Assembly (NCBI GenBank): GCA_038380795.1
Contig: CM076272.1
Location: 6,692,001-6,756,000 of the forward strand
From: Pyrocephalus nanus
Lineage: Eukaryota > Chordata > Aves > Passeriformes > Tyrannidae
DNA length: 64,000 bases
Direction of reading: 5' to 3'
Positions 12,264 to 23,300 of the stretch are shown in pieces. The position numbers and the translations under genes are program-made. Numbering within the stretch: position 1 is the stretch's first letter; each line of letters opens with the position of its first letter. The notes below the pieces were generated by a model. It made no database searches. It was not told the DNA's origin and worked only from the letters and a program-made list of their open reading frames with translations.

Positions 12264-12269
12264 AATAAA
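12264..12269 (+). terminator. ADAM10: Second poly(A) signal AATAAA, ADAM10
   Basis: A second canonical hexamer lies 52 bp after the first and could serve as an alternative or backup 3' end. Confidence 0.45.
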
Positions 12270-12290
12270 TAGACTTGATGAAATCATCTT

Positions 12291-13041
12291 CTGAAGATCC
12301 ATTTACTTGTTGAGCCCTTAAAGCAAAAAGGATACATAGGGTCTGTTTCTACTTATTGTTTTTTGCTGCAAAGGGGGTGTCATGCCAATAAGTACTTATA
12401 CTGTCTCTGCTCTGTCAAAGTGCCCCTCTCAGTTTTAACACATGTAACTGCATGATAAGAATAGATGTGTTTGTGTTAACCTGGTTAAGGAAAAGCCCTA
12501 AAATTAACCTTAAATTACTTAAATGATCATAGTCATAAAATTTTCTCTGTTCTTCAAAATGAAAATTAGTTGCTGGTGGGGTATCCAAGCCTGGCAGCAC
12601 AGCCACTGAATGATACCTTTGGAAATAAATCTGTGTTTGGAGAGGAGTACTGGAATTCATACGCAATACTCTGAACATACAATTGATGAATAAGACTTAC
12701 AGAAGGAGCAAATATGCTTTTGCAAGGTGTTTTTAAAACTGCTGCGCTTTTGTGTGTTGCATGGTTGATTTAAATGATAAGACTGCTTTGAACAGCCAGG
12801 TCCTGCAAGTGAGGCTTTCATTCTTTGGGCTGTTTGTTGAGAGTGGCCTGCTAAGACATCTGTTTCCCTGACTGAGCAGTGTACACTTTGATGTTATCAA
12901 AGAATATTCAGAGTTCCTTCCTCCCAGAGCTTCCCGACCAGTACCCCTCATGACTTTTTTTTTTTAATAAAACTGCTTCTCTTGCAGCTAAATAGCACAG
13001 TCGGTGCAAAAGGCATTAAAAGAAAGTCACTCAGAGCAGAG
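12291..13041. other. Intergenic spacer between ADAM10 and the LTR
   Basis: I see no gene, exon signature or recognisable repeat here. Bases 12,953-12,965 are a T tract. Confidence 0.6.
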
Positions 13042-13662
13042 TGTCGTGGTTTTGCCCACCAGCCCACCCCTGGGGCTGAGGATGGTTTTGTCCAGGTGAT
13101 TTCCGGACAAAAAAAAAATCAAAAAATTCAGTGACGCCTTTGCTAATTACATCTTTAAGAAAACGGAAGTGAAGACTTGTTGCGCACTTGAAATTAGGAG
13201 CAGCAGCCATGTAGAGGCGGCAACAAGGCCCTAAGGAGGGCCAGGGCCCCCTCCTCCCCTGGCTTGGGCCAGGGGGATGGGGCAGGTGTAGCATTGAAAC
13301 TCCCCCTTCTCTCTTGGACTGAGAGTGAAGAAAAAAAAAGTTTAAAAGACTGACTACTTGGACGAGAAACCGCTGTGGAAGAATTCCAGCCGAGAGATAA
13401 CGGAACTGTCAAGGTCAAAGCTGACAGCTGAAGCTGCAGCAAGAGAAGTAAAGTACGAAGTGGGAGGGCTTGCTTCTTCCCCCGCCCTTTTCGCTCTCTC
13501 TCTCTCCAGCAGGGAAAAGACTGAAAAGTAGTCCCTGCTACCTTTAGAATATTGTTGGGGTGAAGAGACCCCCCCATGCGGCTCACGAAGGAGCTTGTGA
13601 ATGTACCAGAGAACTGAGACTTCATGAGAAGGACTGAGGTGAGGCAGAGTCCTGTTAAAGAC

Positions 13663-13942
13663 TTTGTGACCCTTGAAGGGGATGATGCTTATGCCGGAGC
13701 AAGGACGGCTCGGATAAGCTTAGGATCTCAGTGAGAGATCCATGCTGCTGGTACTAGAGATTTGTGACCCTGAGGGAAACCCATGCTGGAGCGATGACAG
13801 CTCAGATGGGATACTGGGATCTGTGTGTGTGATCCATACTGCTGTTGAAGAATTTGTGACCCTGAGAAAGCCTTATGCTGGAGTAAAAGCAGCTCAGGTA
13901 AGGATGTTGGGATCCATGCGTGGGATCCATACTAGACTCATG
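13663..13942 (+). repeat. Three tandem units of about 90-98 bp inside the LTR
   Basis: Units begin at 13,663, 13,761 and 13,853, each opening with tttgtgaccc or tttgtgacc. Each then carries a version of atgctggagcaa, an agctcag or ggctcgg motif, and a closing gatccatnct. The units differ by substitutions and small gaps, so the duplications are not recent. Confidence 0.75.
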
Positions 13943-14292
13943 CCAGAGAAGTCTGTCAAGGACTGTTCTCCCATGGGGAGGGACCTCCTTAGGGAAAAAG
14001 GGGTGAACTCTCAAGCCATTATCCCCTGTAACCCCGTGGAAGAAGATCCATAGTAAGCAAGTGTCCCCTTGCAAGCCTATGGAAGGAAGACCCTTCAGGA
14101 CCTGGGTAACTCCCAGCCTTCAGTCTTAGCCCAGGAGGGGGGTAGGCCCAGCCCTGGAGACCGACACAGAGCGAGAGAGAGAGAGATGAAAGAGTTCCAG
14201 CTGCGACGAGAATGCCGCAGAGTTACTGGAGAGAGAGAGAGAGCTGGAACTCCGAGAATGGAGAATAAGACTGCTTCTCCTCCTTGGACTGG

Positions 14293-14298
14293 TATAAA
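14293..14298 (+). promoter_or_regulatory. TATA-like box of the LTR
   Basis: The motif ggtataaagggg lies about 97 bp before the LTR AATAAA at 14,390, the usual spacing across an R region. Whether it is active is unknown. Confidence 0.5.
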
Positions 14299-14389
14299 GG
14301 GGGGAGAAGTATTTCTGTAAATACATAGCACTTTTACCTAGGCAGAATTACTGCAGATATAGTTTTTTAATAGTTTTTATTTTGTTAGT

Positions 14390-14395
14390 AATAAA
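14390..14395 (+). terminator. LTR poly(A) signal AATAAA
   Basis: A canonical hexamer in a T-rich context lies 118 bp before the LTR end, consistent with the R-U5 boundary of a plus-strand LTR. Confidence 0.55.
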
Positions 14396-14512
14396 TATTC
14401 ATATTATTTTCCCCAAATCCTGTCTCTCTTTTGTCTGCATAAACCTTCTCTCAAGTAGTAGTAATTGTGTGGGGGGTGTGAAAGCAAATTAACTCAAAGC
14501 AAAACCACGACA

Positions 14513-16450
14513 CAGAGCCCTTCTGCAAATCCATATCGTAGGTGCTTACTAGATTTGGTAGGGGTTGTGTTTAAATCTCCCTAGGAATGGAAACCAGAGG
14601 GGTGGAAATAATGCCTCAATTTCACATGTATTTTAAATATATTTTAAAATACAAGTGAAACAAATGAAAACATAACCAGATGTAATTTTTCTAATAATTC
14701 TTAGTTGTACCTATTAATTTATTCATCTTGCATTTCTTAATGTTTTAGTCATTAAATGTATGCATTCACCTCTGGTGTAGAAGCATAGACAGCATGGTGA
14801 GAATGGTGTGAGTGTGAGAAGAGCATCAAATTCCACTTAAACTGTGAAACTTTATTTATACCATACAGACTATAAGTCATTGATATAGTTTGCCTTTCAA
14901 TTAATGTTCCAATTTAATTTTTTTTTAGGAAAAACACTAAAGGGAAGAGGTTTTTACTTGTGAATATTGGAGGTTCATTATCACAGAGAGGAGATTAAAA
15001 GGACTGCAGTAACTCTGTCATTCTGAGCTGTGAATACTCACAGGAGGAGGCTCCTGGTGGCTTCCAGGGTCTCAAGTCAGCTTTTGGAGTGAGACAGGGA
15101 GAATTCCAAGGAGCACAAAGTAAGGTACTTGAAAGTTTAGGTGTGATTTCAGTATTAAGTTCAGGCATTGTGTGAAACTGAGTATGTTGCAAATTGTGCT
15201 TTATTTTTAGATCAGAAATTACTGTAATGACTAATTTGTATTACAAATGGACAGAATTTTTAATTGGGACAGAATTTGTTTGGACATATTATTAGTGAAA
15301 AATGGCTTCAGAATAAGTATCTTCATACATGCAAAAGTTCAAATACTGAATGTCATTTTAATTTTCCTACTTGGCTTTTTTAAACGTTTTCAAATTATCT
15401 TACCTGAGGGTATACCAGCCTGTCTCAGTTTACCTGGAGAATGTTTTTTCCCAAAAAACTGCAGTATCCCTGTTACTTGAGTTTCAGCACACTATGGACA
15501 ACCCTGACCCTTCCTCCACCTGGAATACTTAAGGCTGAAATTTCCTTCTCCTGTGTATGCTCCTAATTTGACTTTGCTCTTGTATTTAAGCAAGTGATTT
15601 TTGCAGTCAGAGATTAGATTACATACTATAGAGCTTTAATAAAATAACTATGTTACAGAATTTAAATATTTGGGATAGCAACCTGAAGCATGGAATTAAT
15701 TACTCAAATTGTAATTATTGACATAGAAGGTGGAAATGCTTTTGGGTTTAAAAAAGCAATTTGCTTAATTGAACAAATTCTTTCAAAGCACAAACATTTG
15801 TTTTCAGTGAAGATCTAAAATTCTTTAGTATGGAATTTGTATCTAAATCTTTAAATATTTATCCTAAGCAAGATGCAACTCCCAGTGGCCATTTTAAATA
15901 TTGAAACAGCTTCTGAAATTTACACCTCAGGAAGGGACAACAACTTGTAAAAGTTAGAAATTATTACCGTGAATGGTTGGCAGAAATGCCTGCATTCAAC
16001 ATTTGTTCAGTGTTCATTGCTTGCAGGATTGCTCACTCTGCTCTGTGTTTTTGTCATGCTTTCTAAATAAGTCTTGCTTTAGTCCTGATAGCATCTGTGT
16101 ATTTTGGTTCAAAATTTGGTACGAAAAATATGCTGTGCTCCATGTCTCAGCAGTTTCTTGCACTTATTTTTTTTTACCATTTAGAGAACATTTAACACAA
16201 ATTACATTCAAAATGCAGAGTTGTAGAAACATCATTATAATGAATCTTGTGTTTAGCATTACCAAGGGACAAGTGAAATGCATACATATTGATTTTTATT
16301 TCAGTATGTACTAACCTGGGAATAAAACTAATCTGAGACAATAATGTTTCTTTTTGTACTTTGTATTCTGACATAGGAAACAAGGGAATTGTATATGTCT
16401 GACTTGATAAAGTTTGTTTATATGCTCTGAAGCTGTTTGAGGATTTTAAC
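14513..16450. other. Intergenic spacer between the LTR and the LIPC 3' end
   Basis: AT-rich sequence with no reading frame, exon or repeat that I can recognise, apart from the right-hand CAGAG duplication at its start. Confidence 0.6.
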
Positions 16451-16453
16451 ATT

Positions 16454-16463
16454 TTTATTTATT
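16454..16463 (-). terminator. LIPC: Distal tandem poly(A) signal, LIPC strand
   Basis: On the minus strand this reads AATAAATAAA, two overlapping canonical hexamers. It would give a 3' UTR of about 800 nt if used instead of the proximal signal at 16,957. Confidence 0.35.
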
Positions 16464-16956
16464 GTGGTAGTTTCAAGTTATGCTAAAATCTGGTATACAG
16501 TGATTTAGAATCTAAAAATCTCAGGCCTTACCTGAACAGGTGAGTATGATTTAAATGCAGAAATTAACAGAAATTAGTTGTGCTAAAATTTTGTGTGGTA
16601 TACTAAGCATCATTAAAATTATTAACTGCTAGTAATTTAAATCAGTTCTTTAATTAAAATAGTTAAACAGCAAAGCACTTTCAAATAGAGCAAAGTTTAG
16701 TATAGAATTTTTAGGTCATACAGTTACAGGGCTTGTCATATGGTTATGAAAGCTCAAGCATTCTGTAGGTTGAGATGCATTTTGTTACCTATTTTGGCGT
16801 ATTTTCTTTTATGAACTATTTAACTCCTCCTTCATTAGGAAATAATTTAGGAAAGTTTTAACTGATAGTAGCTCCATTCAAAGTATTTAATGGAAAATCC
16901 TCCTTTTGAGACTCTTTTTTTCCCCTTAAATCCAACAAAATGTAGTTTTTCAAAGG

Positions 16957-16962
16957 TTTATT
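16957..16962 (-). terminator. LIPC: Proximal poly(A) signal AATAAA, LIPC
   Basis: This is the first canonical hexamer downstream of the LIPC stop on the minus strand, about 305 nt after it. It implies a short 3' UTR spanning about 16,940-17,267. Confidence 0.55.
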
Positions 16963-17267
16963 GCAATGATTCTTTCAAATAGCAATACTCTTATTTCTGG
17001 TGAGCAGGTGTTTTTTTTCAGACTTTAAACAGTTTAAAATTGACTGTTGCCTTGATGAAGTTGCTCATTAATCATTTTCAGAGTAGGCTCATAGATGAAC
17101 AAAGCACAGTTGCATCACAAAATCTAAATATTTTAATGTATTTTCTTCACTACTCTGAACCTACTAGGATATTTAATGTGACTGTGGGGTTTTTAAACCA
17201 TTTTTCCAGGTATACAGTATTTTGAAGATTTTAGTGAGCAGTTTCCTTTTTGTGTTCCTGCTCATTT

Positions 17268-17367
17268 TCAGTTTTGTCTCTGAAAGCGATCTTCACACCT
17301 CACAAACGTCTTCTCTTGAGATGGATGAAGGTGAACGTTATCGATGCTTTGCGAACAAAATGTCATT
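17268..17367 (-). CDS. LIPC: LIPC terminal coding exon (exon 9)
   Basis: On the minus strand the acceptor reads tttctttctag. The exon encodes [20 protein letters not shown] then [12 protein letters not shown], with stop TGA at 17268-17270. The FVRC cysteine matches human FVKC. The tail after it is 8 residues, against 12 strongly basic residues in human. Confidence 0.95.
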
Positions 17368-20300
17368 CTAGAAAGAAAACACAGCATGGAAGCACAATAT
17401 TAGTTAGAATCTCATGTTCTTTATCCTGCCTTTTACAGGAAGGTGTTGTTTTTATAGGTTTGTGAGGAAATGATTTATTTGGCTGCCAGACTGTAGATAC
17501 AGAGAATAAAGGAGGAGGCAGCTCCCGGGTACTGAGTGTATTGTACCCCACATGCTGCTGTGTGGGTTTTGTGTCGTCAGCAGGGCATTGTCATTGTTTC
17601 AACTCCTACTATTACCACCAGGATTGCACTATTTGGGCTGCTGGAATACTGTTATTTAGCTGGGAGTTTGCTAAATATCAGCTATATAGGATGTCATCAA
17701 AAAAATATGCTGTAGAAATATTTGAAACCAAACATGTTGGAATCTGGTATTTTATTCCTTGTGATGGTCTGTTTGTTACCTGCTTTTTAAATATATGCTG
17801 TGAAGTTGTGTCTTTAGAGTTTGTCATTAGATAATGCAACAAAGGAAAATTCATCATATATATAAAGATCACAAATACTGAGAGGTAAAGATACATGGAG
17901 ATAAAATATTGTTAACTTGCTCAAATCTGAGAAAGCACAGGACAATTCAAAACACATCTTGTGCTTACCACCTTTTTAAAATACTGAATTTTCAAGATTG
18001 CTTATTCTGTGATACACAATGTTTGGTCTGTTGAGAAAGAGAGGAATTTACACACCTCTTTTCTTTGAAGACAATACTTGTCCTGGAGTGTCCTTTCTTC
18101 CTCCTTTTAGAATCACATAATAATCTTTCCTTCCCCCTCAAACATTAGTGCAGTATTTCAGCAGTAACCTGTCACTGCCCAGATTGCACAGAACAAAACC
18201 CAGCACATGATCAGTATCCACTAAAAGCTTGACACAAACTCTCACTTCTATTTACAACAAAAAAAACTTCTAAGGAGCATTAGGTACCCGAAGATACCAG
18301 CCTAACTTTTTATCGGTATAAGTATCCACCTCAGTTACCCATTTCCTGGGATTTCTTAAGAAGTACATCAGTAGTAATTGGCTTGTTCCAGGTTATTGAC
18401 ACAGCTGAATTGGAATTTCTGATTAGGAAAATGACTATACCTGACCTGAGCCTTTCACAGCCTTCATACTTTCTCTCTACATTTAAACAGAGCTCCTAAT
18501 TTGTGGTGTATGCTACACTTTAATTTGTTTTGGCAGCTAGGTCAGTACTGATTCGGGGTCATGGCTTTTAAAACAGCAGGAGATGTTATAGAAACTTTTT
18601 TTTCCTAATGGTAGGAGAATGTACCAAGTGCCAGGTTAGGAAAATACTTCCAAAATACATTTTCAGGAGGGCTAAACCTAAGAAAATATGACCCTTCCTC
18701 TGCCCCCCAGCACACACAAATCATCTTATGAAATGTCTTTTTAAGTTATCTGATTTGTCTTTTGTGTCAGCATCAAGGAGCTGCAGCTGTGCCAACAACT
18801 GTTGTTCCACAGGAAGCCTGCACTAGTTATAACTGGTGGTGGTAAGAAAGAGAATGCACCAAGGAAAAATTGCCTTCTAAGACTGAGCCACAGTTCAAGG
18901 TAAGGCATGCTTTTCTCATTAACCTAACTAAACTGCTCAGTTAAAATTTCTCAAAAGATTAAAGCAATGGGAATCATTACAAGTTCTGTCTTCTGGCTGA
19001 AATGTCTCTGTATGAATAAGCAGCTTCAGAAGTTTTGTGCACATTGCCCTGCATAGAAAACAAGGCCACTCAGGCTTGCTGATGCAGTTTCAAAGCAATA
19101 AGCAGGGGAAAGAAGAACACCAAAAGGAATCACAGGGCTGTGTAGTTCTGCACTGGATCCCTCTAATGAGTATTTTCAAGAATGGTGATGCTGAGTTTCT
19201 CTATGAAGTAGATGTTGAAAGTCAATATTTTTGTATGTAGCAATCTGAATACTTCACGACCTTAATGTTGGAATCAACATCTATCTTACATAGTATCTTG
19301 TTTCATTGAAATTTCACATGGTACTCATGGAGTGAGGTGATCCCATTAAAAATGTCAGAAATTGTCATTAATTGTGTAGAGTAATTGCTTTGTAAAACCT
19401 GTTAAAATTCTTGCTTGGATGTGTGTGATAGTTTCTCTGTTCTTTATTCCCAAGTATCAACAAAGGCCTTTGTGCCTTGCACTCAGATTGGTGGCACTGG
19501 TGAGCCAGAGCATTTCCAACTACTCATTTCTGATCTGAGACCAAAGAAGTTCTTGAAGTCACTTAAAAATCATGCAGTCTGATCTGAGGGATGGGGAGGG
19601 GAAGCCAGAAGTTGAACATGGATAAATTCACCATTGATATGCGTGCTGGGGACTCAGATGCTTGTATTATGTCTGAGATAAGCTGTGCGCCAAACATCTG
19701 TGGTGGTATTATTGGTTCCATTGCACTTACTTTTGCTGTGATTCCCCTGCTTTCACTCTTAGTGCCTTCACTATAAGTCCTGGTCGACGGGTGCCTTTTG
19801 TCCATGGTATTATGGTCTGTACTGTGTCCCAGATGTTTTCCCAAACTGGAGCTCCTTCCCATTTGAACTTGATCATTATTATGTCACCAATATCACTATC
19901 CAGGGTGATGAGAAAAGAGTGGGTTTTGTTCCCAGTAATACCTTCAACTCTACAGAATATAAAACCAGAATAATGCTGTCTTAATTATTATGAAATAAAG
20001 TAAAACCAAAGAAAGAACTGTTTCCTCTTCCTTCTCTAGGACAGAACATTACAGTCTCTAGAATACTCTTCCTCCTGGTTTATAAAGTGGCAAAATATCA
20101 AAACATGGTAGGAAAGAAGCAGAAGTGGAAGAAGCTTGAACAGCTGGTGAAGCAGGAGTGGTTTCTGACAGTAAAAGAAAAGGTGTTCCATAATTACATC
20201 TATGTTACATCTTATGTCTGCTACAACAAATGCTGACTCACACTGTTACCTTTGCTCTTGTTAATACAGATGGTGTCCATCCTGATAAATATCCAAAATT

Positions 20301-23300
20301 CTTTATCTTAATTACAGCTGATTTTTTAATCTGTATTTTATCTGTATTTTAATTGATTAGATCTCCCTGTCATAGCCATGGGATGGACAGAACATGAGTG
20401 AACAGGAAACCTCCAAATCTGCTCTTTGTTTTATAGATTTTTTTTCTGCAAAAACTGTATGAATGTTGAAAAACTCATGATTTTTAGGGAGTATGAGTGA
20501 AGAGAGGACAAATTCCAGTTCATCTTCATTTGGCTGTACCGAACCATTTCACTCATAGCATGACTATCAATTAACAATATTGCATACTGGCACCTTTTCT
20601 CACGTGCGCAATGACAGATTATACCAATACTCACATTGGGATGTGCAGGTTTTTAGCATCCTCCTTAGTCCCTGTCAGAGACATGGTAAAAGTTGGGTCT
20701 ATCGGCTTGCCTTGGATTTCACTGATGATGTGGATCCTGAACTGGTAATGATACACTGGAGAATGGAAGAATTAATTTGCAAAGTGAGAAAATTAACAGT
20801 CAAAGAAGAAATAGATTTCTCAGGCAAAAAAAATTTGCCTTTCAAAACAGAAACCTGATTTTTGTTCCATTTTATTTTTCAAATTAATTTGTTGAAATTA
20901 AAACTTCATTTTTTTCTGATTGTTGCTGTCCTGTGTAATCCCTTAGGGTTTGCAGCCCTGTTGCTCTTTAAAAGGACGGAGAAAAAAGGTCATCTAGGAT
21001 GAGTTTGTTTTCAGGATAAAACATTCTTCCATTGGAAATATTGCAGCTGTTCTGAAGTTCAACTGTTAGAATTTCTGGCAAGCTCTCTATGTAGTGACCA
21101 GACAAATCCTTGTGACTGGGCATGACCAGAGATGTATAATGTGGATGGAAGACCTTATGCAGTGTGGTCAGGGTATTTCTCTGATCAGCTAGAAAATTGC
21201 CCTGCAAAACAGATGGCTCCCAAACTTTCCTTGACTGCATAATGATACATTGTGCTTCACACGCCTCTGTTAACAATATCACTTTGTTCAAGCACATTTC
21301 TATGAGACAGATGTCATTAATGCTTCAAGATTTGGTGGGTTTCTAGAAGAACATTGTTTAGGAAAGTCTGAACTGAACATTGTCAGGAGGAAGAATGCCC
21401 AAGTCATCACTGTACAGATTATGAGTAGTTTGATATTTTGTAAATGATGAAAAAAACCCCAGCGACATACAGTTAGAGCATGTGCACAGTTTGAAGGTCC
21501 AAAACTCTTCAATGTGGTCATTCTACCTACCACCTTCTAGACAAAACTGGTAGATTTAGGTGTGAAGGAACATTACTGCACACTAGTTTTTGAGTAGAGT
21601 CTCTTCACCCACTTCAGTCCTCATTACATCTGAGAAGGGATCCACCATACTGCCAAAGGAATTATTTTTTTTCTTTAATTTTTTTTTTTTTTTAGCTCAG
21701 GGTATTCACAATGGAAGGCACTTGCTAGAAAAGCTGTGTCTTTTTGTTGTTGTTTTGTAGTTTTTGTATGTTTGTATGTTAGGGAACAATGTACTTTCTT
21801 TTGAAAACATCATTCAGTAGATCAGACAAAATGGCTGATCCTTTGCTGCAAACCTGATGAAGATGAAGGCAGAGAGGCTTGTCTACAGATCAGTTTTATT
21901 AATAATCTATCTTTCTCTGAGTTTTCTTTCCATGTAAAAATTGATTGTTCAGTGTCTGTTCAGATACAGCCTAGGCTTTTACTGTGGTTGTGGGGCTCAC
22001 TTTAAGGAAAAAAAATGAGCATATTCATGTAAAATCTCCAACTCAAGGTCCCATCACAGCTTTATTATAAGTGTTGTTTGCAACAACTGAACTGGATTAA
22101 TGTCAGCTCCAGAATATGATGCCATTAACTTGAAAATGAAATGTCAGATTTTACGAAGGTGCAGAGGATTGTCAAGTGTAATGCTGAGTTTCTCAAATTT
22201 CTCCTGTTTGGGCTTCTCACATGATCTTAAAACATTTTTTTAAAAGCATTACAAAGATGACTTTGTGAGCACCCTCCCACAGTTGCCGCTTTGTTTGGGA
22301 ACTTTTGTGAAAGGAGACCATTGTCTGGGGCTCTGTTATCTGCATATGCGCCAAGGATGGTTTTTTGATGCAAAACCAGTTCCAAGCATAAAAATGCAAC
22401 GTGTTGAAATTGAATTCAAAACCAATAGGACACAGATATTTTACCGCAAGCTGAAACTAGCTCCATGTCCAGAGAAGAATGCAACACAGGGATTGCAGGT
22501 GTGGTGACAGCAGACACTGCGTCCCCAGAGCCAGTCACTTCCCTGATCTGACAAGGACCTGACTGTACTGCAGCAGCCCCTAGACTTTTTAAATCTACCT
22601 CAATTAGCTTCCTGAACCATTTTGAACAGTATTAAGAAGAGATTCAGGAGATTCAGCTGCTCTGAGTATCAATCAGGGCTGCACAGACCCCTATGGAAAC
22701 ATCACTGAGTATTTCATAGCTGTGCCAGTGAAAGACTTAAAAAATGGTTTTGCAAGTACGTGAATTTTTTGTATGTTTCAAAATTGGAATCTGTGATATT
22801 GCAGTTGAGCAATTGGACTGTAGGAAACAAGCTGTGTAATGCAAGCAGCATTTTAAGGCATTTCTCCTCAGGACTGCAAGGCCCTTCGTTGTCCGTGCCA
22901 GGGGTGCACTCTGGACATCCAAAGTGCCTCCCAGCTGTCCAGGGTGAGGGATAAGAGGGCTGAGCTCTCCATCAGCAGGGAGGCTCTGGCCTGGCACAGC
23001 CCTGGCAGCAGGAGAAGGGCTGTGGGACCCCCGTGGCTGGGGCTGTGCTGGGGGGCTGGGGAGCAGCCCCTCAGCCCAAGGGGAATCTCCTGTGTGTGTG
23101 TGACCTGTGTCTCCACGAGGGAGCCTGGCCCGGGCTGCCCCACTGCTGCTCCCCACATGGCTCCTGTGATGGGCAAGGAGGGGGTGAGGAGATGCTGCGT
23201 GCCAGGAGTCCCTGTGCTGAAAGCCCCCTGGAAGAAGCGTGTCCATGCCTATAATCCTACACAGTCCTGCTTGTTCTTGCTTTAAAATGTACGTAAACCT

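Larger units (their letters stand above)
10097..12290 (+). other. ADAM10: ADAM10 3' untranslated region
   Basis: AT-rich sequence follows the stop codon and contains no continued reading frame. The end is inferred from poly(A) signals at 12,212 and 12,264, so the 3' UTR is about 2.1-2.2 kb. It contains a T/G-rich low-complexity stretch (about 11,528-11,581), two TGTANATA Pumilio-type motifs (10,504 and 11,312) and microRNA seed matches described in the findings. Shorter isoforms cannot be excluded. Confidence 0.8.
13042..14512 (+). mobile_element. Solo LTR of an endogenous retrovirus, ERVL-like
   Basis: The element begins TGTCGTGGTTTT and ends with the exact inverse, AAAACCACGACA. It is flanked on both sides by the 5-bp target duplication CAGAG (13,037-13,041 and 14,513-14,517). 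A 5-bp duplication and TG...CA ends are typical of class III (ERVL) elements. The body is more GC-rich than its surroundings. A TATA-like tataaa lies at 14,293 and AATAAA at 14,390, giving plus-strand orientation. There is no internal gag, pol or env, so this is a solo LTR left by LTR-LTR recombination. Its length of 1,471 bp is partly due to a tandem repeat at 13,663-13,942. The family name is recalled from general resemblance, not from a search. Confidence 0.85.

Noticed and set aside
13194..13625. Minus-strand 143-codon frame in the LTR
   Set aside because: It lies entirely inside the solo LTR and on the opposite strand to its TATA and poly(A) signals. It is a product of the LTR base composition and not a retroviral gene.
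20580..20858. Plus-strand 92-codon frame with a PLAT-like look ([11 protein letters not shown])
   Set aside because: It is the antisense shadow of LIPC exon 7 (20,635-20,755, minus strand), whose minus-strand reading is a clear lipase sequence with proper splice sites.
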